Below, piece by piece: positions 52,078-60,801 of a stretch of 64,000 nt of DNA. Positions within the stretch are counted from its first letter, which is position 1. Every line of letters begins with the position of its first letter. The notes beneath the pieces are model-generated. The model had not been told where the DNA came from. It searched no databases and saw nothing but the letters and a program-made list of their open reading frames with translations. The DNA lies in assembly GCA_036382775.1 (NCBI GenBank), contig DASVHD010000021.1, forward strand, positions 62,001-126,000, read 5' to 3'. The DNA is from a bacterium. Lineage in GTDB: Bacteria; Hydrothermota; Tepidihabitantia; SM23-42; JAOAFX01. A program made the translations under genes and the position numbers.

Positions 52078-52105
52078 TTGACAAAGTTCAAATCGTGAGT
52101 ATAAT
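52078..52105 (+). promoter_or_regulatory. Promoter of the HU gene
   Basis: TTGACA (52078-52083), 16 bp, TATAAT (52100-52105), followed by a short leader with the perfect AAGGAGGTG ribosome site. Confidence 0.8.
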
Positions 52106-52137
52106 ATCATAATGAAAGAGGAAGGAGGTGAAAAAAC

Positions 52138-52410
52138 ATGACAAGAGCAGACCTGGTTGATGCCATTGCCAAGAAGGCAAAGGTAACCAAGAAGGCTGCC
52201 GGCATCGCTCTCAGTACGTTCATCGACGCGATTACGGGAGCACTCAAGAAAGGCCAAAAGACCACGCTGGTAGGATTCGGCACGTTCTCAGTAGCCAAGC
52301 GGAAAGCAAGAACCGCGAAGAACCCGCAGACTGGTGCGCTGATCAAAGTACCGGCAAAGAGGGTTCCTAAGTTCAAGGCAGGCAGGGAACTGAAAAAAGC
52401 GGTGAGATAA
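52138..52410 (+). CDS. HU-family DNA-binding protein
   Basis: 90 aa, the standard length. Two helices (1-40), then 'LVGFGTFSVAKRKARTAKNP' and 'IKVPAKRVPKFKAGRELK', the DNA-gripping arms of HU/IHF. It packages and bends DNA. A strong own promoter, a perfect Shine-Dalgarno sequence and a strong terminator suggest high expression as a single gene. Confidence 0.94.
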   Translation: MTRADLVDAIAKKAKVTKKAAGIALSTFIDAITGALKKGQKTTLVGFGTFSVAKRKARTAKNPQTGALIKVPAKRVPKFKAGRELKKAVR

Positions 52411-52463
52411 GCCTTTAATGAGTATTTAATTTGCCGCAGTAATAATATTCACTATTATTATAA

Positions 52464-52493
52464 AAAAAGGGGATGGTCATCCATCCCCTTTTT
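52464..52493 (+). terminator. Terminator of the HU gene
   Basis: AAAAAGGGGATGG, loop TCAT, CCATCCCCTTTTT; 13-bp perfect stem counting A/T flanks. Confidence 0.88.
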
Positions 52494-52611
52494 CATCAGT
52501 GACCAAGGTGTAGTGGCAGAGCCCGCTTTGCTATGTATCATTCTGAGACAGATAAACGACCGTGAGACACATCTGTTGCTTTAAGCTATGAGATTACGCA
52601 TGATTATTGTA

Positions 52612-52640
52612 TTGTATCAGGCACAGTTTATGCATATAAT
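52612..52640 (+). promoter_or_regulatory. Promoter of the repeat-rich secreted protein gene
   Basis: TTGTAT (52612-52617), 17 bp, TATAAT (52635-52640); GGAGG lies 6 nt before the ATG at 52662. The longer frame from 52641 would start inside the expected untranscribed region. Confidence 0.6.
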
Positions 52641-52661
52641 ATGGTATATCCGGAGGTAATA

Positions 52662-55484
52662 ATGAAAAAGAGAAGCATTTGTTTATTGACATTCACAATC
52701 TGTTCCCTCTTATATAGCGGGACTGATGACCATGTATCTAAGCGAAACGCAATTGCGTCGTTCAGGCAGGACGAATTCATACTTGATACGTCGGTGACTA
52801 CTATCCCGGGGTATGGAAATCAGTTAACGCCAGTCGTAGCGTCAGACGGCACCAACTTCCTACTGGTCTGGGCAGAGTTCCGGAATTTAAAACTTCAGAT
52901 TTTCGGCGCGCGCATGGATCAAAACGGCGTTCTGCTCGATACTCTTGCCATTCCGATCGCGACCAAGGCCGAGACCCAATACGCGCCGGCCGTCGTGTTC
53001 GGCGGTTCCTACTATTTCGTGGTCTGGAAAGGATTTTATCAGTATTTTGATGAATCATTCGGGTATAGTTACCATTATATGATTTATGGTACCCGTGTAA
53101 GTCTTGACGGAATAATCATGGATACTACGGCAATTCAAATAACTCCATTTGAGTCTCCTTTTTGGTGGGGTCAAAGTAACCGTCCCCAGGTTGCATTTGA
53201 CGGTATTAATTATTTTGTTGTATGGATAGGAGATCATTCCATAATATATGGTGCCAGAGTTGATCAAAGTGGCAATGTACTTGATTATCCTTTTCCAGTG
53301 TCTACAGTTAATAATCAATTTTATGATGCTGAATTAGATGTAGCGTTCGGTGGTCAGTATTATAATGTTGTCTGGGAAAGGAGGTTTCAATGGAATGGAT
53401 GGAATAATGATAGCTCAACAATATACTGCGCAAGGGTGACGACGAATGGTTCATTGGTAGATACCAATGCCATTGTAGTTGCTCATGGTAAACAGACAAC
53501 TCGTAATCCGATGATCGCATCTAGCGGTCAGGACTTCCTAGTTGTTTGGGAAGAAAAGGTTTCAGAAGTAGATACAACAAACACAAATATATATGGTGTG
53601 AGAGTGACGCAATCCGGCGTTGTACTTGATACAACCGGAATACCGATCTGCACTGCGCGCAATCTCCAGCGAACACCGGCTATAGATTTTGATGGTATGA
53701 ATTATTTCGTTGTATGGAAGGATAACAGAAATTCTTTCGGACTTAACAGGGGTGACATATATGGAGCGCGGGTATCCCCGTCTGGTATTGTTCTGGATAC
53801 AATTGCTTTGGGGATAGCAATTGAGACCACTACAGCAGCGTGCAATATTGATTGTTATCCAGCAGTGGTATTTGGCGGGGGATATCATTTGGTCACGTGG
53901 CAGCACGGAACACCAGGAAAACCTGTTTGCTACGATATTAACGCTATACGTGTTTCGCCGGCAGGTGCAATAATTGATACCTCTAGTTTTTCAGTATTGA
54001 CCCAGGTCCCCGGGCATCAATACTCTTCGGTAAGCGCTTTTGACGGCACCAATTACCTGGTCGCTTGGAACGATTACCATTATGGGTATATGGATACATT
54101 CGCATGGTGGTCCAGTTCTGATTATTCAGATATTTATGGCATGAGAGTGAGTGGGACTGGAGTTGTCCTGGATAATGCTGCGATCAAGATTGCATCAGGT
54201 CCCAGTGAGGAGGTTAATCCAAGCATGGGATTTGATGGAGTTAATTACCTGGTCGCATGGGAAGATGACAGCGTTGCTCAATATTATTATGAGCCAGGGA
54301 TGATCAAAGGTTCTCGTATATCTCCTGGCGGCGCAGTTTTGGATTCGGGAGGTTTTGCTATTACCGAACCCAATGGATATCGGATGCCTGTTATAGGTTT
54401 CGATGGCGCGAATTATCTTATTGTTTATTTTAACTATAATGGAAGTAGTCTGTTGGGCAAGCGGATTACCCCTACAGGAATTGTTATTGACACCCAGAAT
54501 ATTGAGATTGCATTTAACCAGGATTGTGAAGTATTGGGTGACCGACCGCATATTGCTTTTGATGGTACTAACTATCTTATCGTATGGACATGGCAATTAT
54601 ATTATGACTGGCCAACTATATATGGAATACGTTTTTCTCCGTCTGGCGTTGTTGTTGATACTACACCAATAGTGATCTCACATATCCACCGTATGCGGTG
54701 GTGGCCTGCAATCGCATATGATGGTGTCAACTACTTAGTTGTCTGGGAGGATTGGCGAAACCAATATGGATTTAACAACCATTGTGATATCTATGGTGCG
54801 AGGGTAGACGTCACAGGAATAGTTCTGGATACCGGTGGCATTCCTATATCAACATCTTATTTTGACCAGGAATGCCCGAATATCGGCTTTGACGGCACCA
54901 ACTACGTGGTCGTGTGGCAGGACCTGAGGGATACCATGTCGTATAACATCTACGGCGCCAAGGTGAGCCCGGCAGGGAACGTCATCAACACTTACCAGGT
55001 CGTTGCCGAACCCTACGACCAGATCGAACCGACGATCACCCGCGGCAACAATGACCAGATGCTGATAACCTATACGGGCTGGACTTCCATGATCAACAGC
55101 CATCGCGCGCATACCATGCGGATCTGGGGTAAGATGTACCCGTTCCCGGGCGTGGAGGAAGGTTCAGGCATGCCGGCAAGCGGCAGAGTTCTGCGTTTGA
55201 ACGCTTATCCCAATCCTTGCCGGGAGCGGATCGAGATAAAATGGACTATTCCCAGGACCAATGAGCATTTAGCGAATAAAGACGACCGCAAGCTAATGAT
55301 CTATGACATAACCGGCAGGGTGGTAAAGGATCTATCGCGGCTATTAGCACCTAACAATAACCTTTATCAGACAACCTGGGATATGACCGATGATGTGGGC
55401 CGGAGGCTGCCGGCGGGCGTTTATTTTGTCAGGCTGGAAATACCGGGCAAAGAACTGGTGGAAAAAGTCGTATTGATAAAGTAG
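52662..55484 (+). CDS. Large secreted repeat protein with type IX-like sorting domain
   Basis: 940 aa from the ATG at 52662. Signal peptide about 1-18. The body is made of about 13 imperfect repeats of 55-70 residues. Each has the phrases 'FDGTNYLVVW', 'IYGARVSPSGVVLDT' and 'IPIST'-like; together they should form one or two propellers. The last 90 residues are the sorting domain ('RLNAYPNPCRERIEIKW' to 'PAGVYFVRLE...EKVVLIK'). Codon use is mixed: both ends are GC-rich like the neighbours, while about 53040-54850 is clearly AT-richer. No catalytic motif. Confidence 0.85.
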   Translation: MKKRSICLLTFTICSLLYSGTDDHVSKRNAIASFRQDEFILDTSVTTIPGYGNQLTPVVASDGTNFLLVWAEFRNLKLQIFGARMDQNGVLLDTLAIPIATKAETQYAPAVVFGGSYYFVVWKGFYQYFDESFGYSYHYMIYGTRVSLDGIIMDTTAIQITPFESPFWWGQSNRPQVAFDGINYFVVWIGDHSIIYGARVDQSGNVLDYPFPVSTVNNQFYDAELDVAFGGQYYNVVWERRFQWNGWNNDSSTIYCARVTTNGSLVDTNAIVVAHGKQTTRNPMIASSGQDFLVVWEEKVSEVDTTNTNIYGVRVTQSGVVLDTTGIPICTARNLQRTPAIDFDGMNYFVVWKDNRNSFGLNRGDIYGARVSPSGIVLDTIALGIAIETTTAACNIDCYPAVVFGGGYHLVTWQHGTPGKPVCYDINAIRVSPAGAIIDTSSFSVLTQVPGHQYSSVSAFDGTNYLVAWNDYHYGYMDTFAWWSSSDYSDIYGMRVSGTGVVLDNAAIKIASGPSEEVNPSMGFDGVNYLVAWEDDSVAQYYYEPGMIKGSRISPGGAVLDSGGFAITEPNGYRMPVIGFDGANYLIVYFNYNGSSLLGKRITPTGIVIDTQNIEIAFNQDCEVLGDRPHIAFDGTNYLIVWTWQLYYDWPTIYGIRFSPSGVVVDTTPIVISHIHRMRWWPAIAYDGVNYLVVWEDWRNQYGFNNHCDIYGARVDVTGIVLDTGGIPISTSYFDQECPNIGFDGTNYVVVWQDLRDTMSYNIYGAKVSPAGNVINTYQVVAEPYDQIEPTITRGNNDQMLITYTGWTSMINSHRAHTMRIWGKMYPFPGVEEGSGMPASGRVLRLNAYPNPCRERIEIKWTIPRTNEHLANKDDRKLMIYDITGRVVKDLSRLLAPNNNLYQTTWDMTDDVGRRLPAGVYFVRLEIPGKELVEKVVLIK

Positions 55485-55494
55485 TTAGTCTATC

Positions 55495-56433
55495 CTATCC
55501 GCTAGTCAGGGTCGGATAGGTCATGTCAAAGCGGATTTTATAATAGACCCTCATGATCCATATAAGGACGACCAGGAATAAGGCATACCATGGACACAGG
55601 ATCACGGTCATGACCGTGAACAAAACACCGGGTACGCGGAAAGACGCGATCGTCATGTTCCGGCTGACCTCTTGCTTAACGAAGTAATATACCGCGGCAT
55701 AAATAAACAATGGAAAGGATAATGCGGCTGGTATCAGGCAGACAAAATCCCTGCGCAGGATCGATACGCAGATCGCGCCAGCCATGAGGATGGTGGATGC
55801 TATGTAAGAAGCGCCTTCCTTGAGAAAAACCGCGGTCGTGATGTCGCCTGCATTCTCATCACCCTCCATATCGACTATCGTCGTGTTGATGAACACCGCG
55901 CTGATGCTTAAAAAATAAGGACCAAAGAACCAGAACATAGCGGGTTCAAATTGGCGGACGACAAGCCAGCCCACGGCAAAATTAACCATACCATAGCCGA
56001 TGCCGTTGCTCAACGTATCAAGGATCGGCTTGCCTTTTAATTTAAAAGGCGGTACCGAATAAAGGATCCCCATGACCAGCGAAATAACAATAAAGATAAT
56101 AAATATGGCATTATATCTGAACGACAGCGCGATCGCGACCGCCCAGATCAGGAACATTTCAATATACGCTCCCATTTTTGTCACGTATCCGCCTGACAAA
56201 AGGAATAGTTTTTTGTTTATTGTATCGGTCTCAATATCCATTATCTGGTTTAAGATATAAACGCCACCCATGATGAAAGTGTAAATGAGCAGCGGAACGG
56301 ATATTTGCCGCGTAAATCCGTTTTTACCGACCGCAAGGTAAACACCGATCAAGAGAAAATCCCAGCATGGGATGAGTATCAGGGGTCTGAGGATAAAAAG
56401 ATAATCCAGCTGAAAGAGTTTTCTATTTACCAT
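55495..56433 (-). CDS. UbiA-family prenyltransferase
   Basis: 312 aa with eight to nine membrane segments. The first Asp-rich motif is 'NQIMDIETDTINKK', and a second lies at 'TTIVDMEGDENAGD'. These bind the prenyl diphosphate through magnesium. The acceptor is not clear; the family includes quinone, heme and glycerol-phosphate prenyltransferases. Its start overlaps the stop of the ZIP gene (TAATG). Its end converges on the secreted repeat gene with a small inverted repeat (CCTATCCG / CGGATAGG). Confidence 0.86.
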   Translation of the reverse strand: MVNRKLFQLDYLFILRPLILIPCWDFLLIGVYLAVGKNGFTRQISVPLLIYTFIMGGVYILNQIMDIETDTINKKLFLLSGGYVTKMGAYIEMFLIWAVAIALSFRYNAIFIIFIVISLVMGILYSVPPFKLKGKPILDTLSNGIGYGMVNFAVGWLVVRQFEPAMFWFFGPYFLSISAVFINTTIVDMEGDENAGDITTAVFLKEGASYIASTILMAGAICVSILRRDFVCLIPAALSFPLFIYAAVYYFVKQEVSRNMTIASFRVPGVLFTVMTVILCPWYALFLVVLIWIMRVYYKIRFDMTYPTLTSG

Positions 56434-57179
56434 TAATCGAGCATAACCAGCAGGGCCATGATTCCTATGCCCGCAATCATGGAGCAGAATTGCCAGATTG
56501 AGGTGGACGCGGGTTCGCAGGTCTGTAGTTCCGGTATCAGATCAGACCCGGCAATATAGATGAACCCGCCGGCAGTGATTGGCACTAAAATAATGGAAAA
56601 ACCGTGCACGTACGGACCGATAACAAGCGCGATGATCGCGCCGGCGAACGCGGTAAGGCCGGTCAGGAAATTGTACAGGAGCGCTTTTTTTACCGTTATG
56701 CCGCCATGGACCAGGACGCCGAAGTCTCCGATCTCCTGGGGTATTTCGTGGAGGAGCACGGCGATCGTGGTGGCGACGCCAAGGGGGATATTAACGCTGT
56801 ACGTCGCTCCGATAAGCATGCCGTCGATCAGGTTGTGCACGCCGTCGCCGACCAGGTTCATGGTGACCACGGGATGGGGATGATGCTCGGACGTCGGAAC
56901 ATGGCAATGTCGCCAGCGCACGAATTTTTCCAGGATGAAAAATATCAGGATGCCCGTTACGATGAGCAATGATGGGACGAGGTTGGGCTTTAGTTTTTCA
57001 AAGGCTTCGGGTATAAGGTGGATGAATGCGTCGCCAAACAGGCCGCCGACCGCGAAGCTCACCAGGAACAAAAGCATGCGGTTCAGGCGTGCTTCGTTAA
57101 AGGATAGAAATAATATACCGATCAGTGAAACTATGCTGACCAGTATTACGCTGATCAGCGAATAGAACCAGATGGTCAT
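56433..57179 (-). CDS. ZIP-family metal transporter
   Basis: 248 aa with about eight membrane segments. The metal-binding helices are clear: 'DGVHNLIDGMLIGATY' (TM4) and 'LLHEIPQEIGDFGVL' (TM5). A His-rich loop 'RHCHVPTSEHHPHP' lies between TM3 and TM4, as usual. Imports divalent metals such as zinc. It precedes and overlaps the UbiA gene. Confidence 0.92.
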   Translation of the reverse strand: MTIWFYSLISVILVSIVSLIGILFLSFNEARLNRMLLFLVSFAVGGLFGDAFIHLIPEAFEKLKPNLVPSLLIVTGILIFFILEKFVRWRHCHVPTSEHHPHPVVTMNLVGDGVHNLIDGMLIGATYSVNIPLGVATTIAVLLHEIPQEIGDFGVLVHGGITVKKALLYNFLTGLTAFAGAIIALVIGPYVHGFSIILVPITAGGFIYIAGSDLIPELQTCEPASTSIWQFCSMIAGIGIMALLVMLD

Positions 57180-57204
57180 TGTCTACAAGATTTATTTGTT
57201 CGGT

Positions 57205-57320
57205 TATCAGAATACCAGGTCATCCGGCAGTGGGAATCAGGACATCTGGATATCAGGAGCCTGATGTCCTGATTTACTGATATTCTGCTCTCTGATCTTC
57301 TGATATCCCGATATCCAAAG
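57205..57320. repeat. Spacer with CTGATATCC-type repeats
   Basis: Loosely repeated CTGATGTCC, CTGATATTC, CTGATATCC in both directions, between rpmB and the ZIP gene. The same motif family occurs at 24953-24990. No gene or clear terminator is seen. Confidence 0.55.
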
Positions 57321-57509
57321 CTATGCCTTAACAACCTTGCCCGCGCTCAAGCAAGAAGTGCAGACGAGGACTTTTTTCGTTTTGCCGTCCACCTTGATCC
57401 GCAAGCGCTGCAGATTGACATTGAACCTTCGCTTTGTGACATTGTGAGCATGACTGATCTGTGAACCAACCTGTGCTCCTTTGCCGCATATCGCGCATCG
57501 CCTTGCCAT
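57321..57509 (-). CDS. rpmB: 50S ribosomal protein L28
   Basis: 62 aa from the ATG at 57509 with AAAGGAG 9 nt upstream; a longer frame from 57590 runs through the promoter. 'MARRCAICGKGAQVGSQISH' and 'KRRFNVNLQRLRI' are the family signature. The CxxC pairs 'CAIC' and 'CTSC' suggest the zinc-binding form. Confidence 0.94.
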   Translation of the reverse strand: MARRCAICGKGAQVGSQISHAHNVTKRRFNVNLQRLRIKVDGKTKKVLVCTSCLSAGKVVKA

Positions 57510-57546
57510 GTAAACACTCCTTTCAAAAGTAGGTACTGATTTGGAT

Positions 57547-57574
57547 AGTATCCACATTTTCATGCCAAAGTCAA
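57547..57574 (-). promoter_or_regulatory. Promoter of rpmB
   Basis: On the minus strand TTGACT (57574-57569), 16 bp, GATACT (57552-57547). Leader of about 30 nt with a ribosome site, so not leaderless. Confidence 0.65.
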
Positions 57575-57647
57575 GATAATAGGTTTTCAAGTTGTTTCAT
57601 AACTTCCAATCCTCATAACCTCTTAACTTCATTCATTACGATCGGTG

Positions 57648-57675
57648 TTGACGCTTAACGTATTATTAATATAAT
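57648..57675 (+). promoter_or_regulatory. Promoter of the YggS-type gene
   Basis: TTGACG (57648-57653), 16 bp, TATAAT (57670-57675), then AAAGGA 6-7 nt before the ATG. Confidence 0.68.
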
Positions 57676-57697
57676 TTGTTTCAAGAAAGGATAAAAC

Positions 57698-58372
57698 ATG
57701 GCGATAACCGATAATCTCAAACAGCTGAAGGCAAAGATCAATAAAGCGGCTGCACGTTCGGGCCGTGACCCCGGCGAGATAACACTGGTCGCCGTGACCA
57801 AGACCTTTCCCGCGGAAACGATACTCCAGGCGGTCCAGGCCGGCATCAGGATCATTGGTGAGAATCGCGTTCAGGAAGCAAAAGAAAAATTTACGTGTAT
57901 CGGTGATCAAGTCGAATGGCATCTGGTCGGGCATTTACAGACAAATAAGGTTAAGGATGCATTGAAGATCTTCTCCATGATCCACAGCATTGATTCTATA
58001 CATTTAGCGCAGGAGATCGAAAAGCGCGCTGAAAAGCCGGTACGGTGCCTGATCGAGGTCAACACGTCAAAGGAAGATACTAAGTTCGGGATTGAACCCG
58101 GTAAGTTATTTGAATTCTATGAATCAGTCAAAAATTTCAAAAAAATCGATATCCAGGGTTTAATGACCATCGGTCCGGGGTGGGCAATAACCGATCCGGA
58201 GGCGTCAAGGCCCTGTTTTAAACTGCTGCGCGAACTGCGCGACGAATTGAGTCAGGCGAACGACACTCAACTGTCCGTGCTGTCCATGGGCATGACCTCG
58301 GATTATGAAGTTGCGATCGAGGAGGGTTCCACCATGATCCGCGTGGGTACGGCGATTTTCGGCCAAAGATAA
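57698..58372 (+). CDS. YggS/PLPBP-family pyridoxal phosphate homeostasis protein
   Basis: 224 aa, full length. The PLP-binding Lys lies in 'LVAVTKTFP' (about residue 36); 'GENRVQEAKEKF', 'WHLVGHLQTNKV', 'DIQGLMTIGP' and 'LSMGMTSDYEVAIEEGSTMI' are family blocks. It buffers free pyridoxal phosphate; no enzymatic reaction is known. A small repeat element follows its stop. Confidence 0.93.
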   Translation: MAITDNLKQLKAKINKAAARSGRDPGEITLVAVTKTFPAETILQAVQAGIRIIGENRVQEAKEKFTCIGDQVEWHLVGHLQTNKVKDALKIFSMIHSIDSIHLAQEIEKRAEKPVRCLIEVNTSKEDTKFGIEPGKLFEFYESVKNFKKIDIQGLMTIGPGWAITDPEASRPCFKLLRELRDELSQANDTQLSVLSMGMTSDYEVAIEEGSTMIRVGTAIFGQR

Positions 58373-58377
58373 AGCAA

Positions 58378-58619
58378 CTGGGGTCAAATCTTCAATCTTC
58401 AATCTCAATGCGTATTATATTTAGATATAAAGTTTGTTTGTTAATGGCTCGCTCTCTACGGAGTTTAGGTCCGGGTGTCTTTTGTTATGTCCCTGGTTGG
58501 GGTAACTAGGACCATCGTCTAACGATTGAGTTGCAGTAAGATTCCGTTGTACAAGCCAATCTTGCGTTAGCCAAAAATAGCCCTTGGTCTGTAATTGAAG
58601 ATTGAAGATTTGACCCCAG
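58378..58619. mobile_element. 242-bp MITE-like element with perfect 26-bp terminal inverted repeats
   Basis: 58378-58403 and 58594-58619 are exact reverse complements over 26 bp, starting CTGGGGTCAAATC and ending GATTTGACCCCAG. The ends contain a doubled TCTTCAA word. The 190-bp interior has no open frame of note. No clear target duplication is seen. It sits 5 nt after the YggS-type stop and 20 nt before the end of the M1 peptidase gene. A non-autonomous element moved by a transposase elsewhere is inferred. Confidence 0.7.
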
Positions 58620-58638
58620 AATGCCTAAAAGTATAATT

Positions 58639-60582
58639 CTACTTAATGATCACTATCTTCCTGGTCACAATACTAGACTCGGTTTGGAGTTTCAGAAAAT
58701 ACACGCCTGAAGCCAGGTTTCCCAGCCGAGCTGAATACCTGCCCGCTGGTCTGTAGCCGTTGAACAGGTCCCGCACCAGCTTGCCGGTTGCGTCATAAAC
58801 CGCGAGCCGCAAACTGCCTGAACCGTTCACTGAATATTCTATGGATTGATCTGTGACCGGATTGGAGCTCAAGTAGATAGTGCCTTTAACAGCAGTATTC
58901 ACGGCAACCTCTTCAACCCCAACATAAATACTTGATTCACACAATATCCAGGTGTCCGGATCAAAAACGATCGAAGACACATTCTGCGAAACCGTGAATT
59001 CGGCGTGCTGGGGAGAGGCCGTGACCGGAATATTGACGGTCGTGTCCTTGCCGGTCAGGTGCAGGAGGATCTGCACGGGCATGTGAAACACCGGGGGCGC
59101 GTTGGTCTGAACCTGGTATATGTTGGTTTTGAAAAGGTAATTAGGACCCGAAGCATTGCAAATCCAGTAAGCATTGTATTCCGGATGTCCCTGCCCGTAC
59201 ACCCATTCGTCGAAAAACCACGCCAGGTCCGTACCGTAGGTCTGATTGAAGATGCGCTCGATGTCCTCGGTATTGGCGCATTTGTAGGCAAAGGAATCAA
59301 GGTAAGCATTGATGCCAGCAAAATACAGGGGCTGATTCAAGTATCGCAGCATATGGTATACCCAGGACGCTTTGCAGTATGAATATCCCCAGCTGAAGAT
59401 ATCATTGGTCGGCGGGTTGTACAGGGGCCTGCGGTTTGATGCATCTTCAGTGAAGTAATCCGTGGCTCGGCTTTGCATGGTCGATATGAAATTCGCGTGG
59501 CCAAACCGGTACCAGTTGTAATTGGCGTCGCTGTACGTAGCAAAGCCTTCATTGAGCCAGATATCGCGGAAATCCACACATGTAACCATATCCCCGCCCC
59601 ACTGGTGAGATAGTTCATGAGCCATGCCGTTCTCGCTGCTGTTGACGATCCAGTTGCGGTGGATCGTGGTCTGTTCCTGGTGTTCCATCCCGCCCCAGGC
59701 AAATGGATAGACCGCGTCCTGGCCATAGCGGTCAAACGGGTAATCAACATACATCGAATCGAACAAATACATCGCCGTTGGCACATATTGAAAAGCAATC
59801 CGAGACTGCGCTGAATCTTCAGGCCACATGAAATGCCTGATCTCGATCGAATCGCCGGCTGCCGGGTGAAACCATTGTGACCAGCGGGCGAACCGCGAGA
59901 TCCCGAAATGCATGAGATAGGTGGTGATCGGATAATTTTCCTGGTACGTGAAGGTCCGGGTATTGCCCGGGTTTGTGACCAGGCTCGTCAAGGCACCGTT
60001 TGCCGCCACGTAGAAGCTATCCGGCGTCGTGATCTTTATGATGCAACCCTGCTCTGCTTTGTCAAAAGGTTCATCGTAGCAGGGCATCCAGCGCCGCGCG
60101 TCCCAGGGTTCGCTCATGGTATAACCGACCGCATGCCGCGTAGTCGCGTTGTAGTTTCGCGGGTAATAAATAAAGCCGTACTGGCTTGCCGTGACCGACC
60201 ATGAGCCATGGTACCGGATATATATCGTGAACGAGTCGTTTATGTTATAAGGCGTGGGCAGGTTTATGTGCAGCGTTTCACTCACCGACGCGTATGTCGC
60301 GTTGACGCCGTTAACCCTTACCGAGTCCGTTATAATGGTAATGCGGTTTAGCGTGACAGAAGTCAGGTTGTTGACATTGCTACGGCACTTTATCTGGTTC
60401 GTACCTGAAAGACTGCGGTTATTCATAAGCACGGTCAGGTCCAGTTCATACTTCAGCACATCAAAGGAATGGGTGGAATCTTTGAAAAAATTGAGAGCTG
60501 CCGGATGATTGCACATGGTTTTTGTTTCGTAAAAATCCGGGCTCCAGGTTGCCTGCGTGATCAAACAAATAAAAAGAAGCAT
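58639..60582 (-). CDS. Secreted M1-family metallopeptidase with sorting domain
   Basis: 647 aa. Signal peptide about 1-12. The N-terminal domain of the family ('YELDLTVLMNNRSLSGTN') leads to the catalytic domain with zinc motif 'HELSHQWGG' and 'WLNEGFATY' (HExxH plus Glu). The exopeptidase motif, usually GxMEN, reads GGMEH here. A C-terminal sorting domain follows ('ASGVYFLKLQ...RKIVIIK'), so the enzyme should be exported by the type IX-like route. AAGGAGG is next to the ATG. The promoter is about 130 nt upstream. Confidence 0.9.
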   Translation of the reverse strand: MLLFICLITQATWSPDFYETKTMCNHPAALNFFKDSTHSFDVLKYELDLTVLMNNRSLSGTNQIKCRSNVNNLTSVTLNRITIITDSVRVNGVNATYASVSETLHINLPTPYNINDSFTIYIRYHGSWSVTASQYGFIYYPRNYNATTRHAVGYTMSEPWDARRWMPCYDEPFDKAEQGCIIKITTPDSFYVAANGALTSLVTNPGNTRTFTYQENYPITTYLMHFGISRFARWSQWFHPAAGDSIEIRHFMWPEDSAQSRIAFQYVPTAMYLFDSMYVDYPFDRYGQDAVYPFAWGGMEHQEQTTIHRNWIVNSSENGMAHELSHQWGGDMVTCVDFRDIWLNEGFATYSDANYNWYRFGHANFISTMQSRATDYFTEDASNRRPLYNPPTNDIFSWGYSYCKASWVYHMLRYLNQPLYFAGINAYLDSFAYKCANTEDIERIFNQTYGTDLAWFFDEWVYGQGHPEYNAYWICNASGPNYLFKTNIYQVQTNAPPVFHMPVQILLHLTGKDTTVNIPVTASPQHAEFTVSQNVSSIVFDPDTWILCESSIYVGVEEVAVNTAVKGTIYLSSNPVTDQSIEYSVNGSGSLRLAVYDATGKLVRDLFNGYRPAGRYSARLGNLASGVYFLKLQTESSIVTRKIVIIK

Positions 60583-60604
60583 AAAACCTCCTTCCTTGAA
60601 AAAA

Positions 60605-60715
60605 GAGAGAATTAGTTATTTTGTAATTACGTTATTACGTAATTACAAATAACTCAATAACATAATAACACAATTACACAGTTACCCAATTACTAAATTA
60701 CCTAATAACTAATAA
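60605..60715 (-). repeat. Degenerate GTAATTAC-like repeats in the M1 peptidase leader
   Basis: AT-rich stretch of imperfect TAATTAC / TAATAAC words, partly inverted (TTGTAATTACG and CGTAATTACAA at 60621-60653). It lies wholly in the predicted 5' leader. No gene is seen. Confidence 0.6.
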
Positions 60716-60742
60716 GTATAATGTTGTTCATCTTGTTGTCAA
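60715..60742 (-). promoter_or_regulatory. Promoter of the M1 peptidase gene
   Basis: On the minus strand TTGACA (60742-60737), 16 bp, TATACT (60720-60715). Confidence 0.68.
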
Positions 60743-60765
60743 TGGGCACCAAAACCAGCATTGGC

Positions 60766-60793
60766 TTGACTTACTGAAAATGCGAGCTATAAT
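60766..60793 (+). promoter_or_regulatory. Leaderless promoter of the nucleoside kinase gene
   Basis: TTGACT (60766-60771), 16 bp, TATAAT (60788-60793), 8 nt to the ATG at 60802. No Shine-Dalgarno sequence. Confidence 0.75.
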
Positions 60794-60801
60794 CACCTGC
60801 G

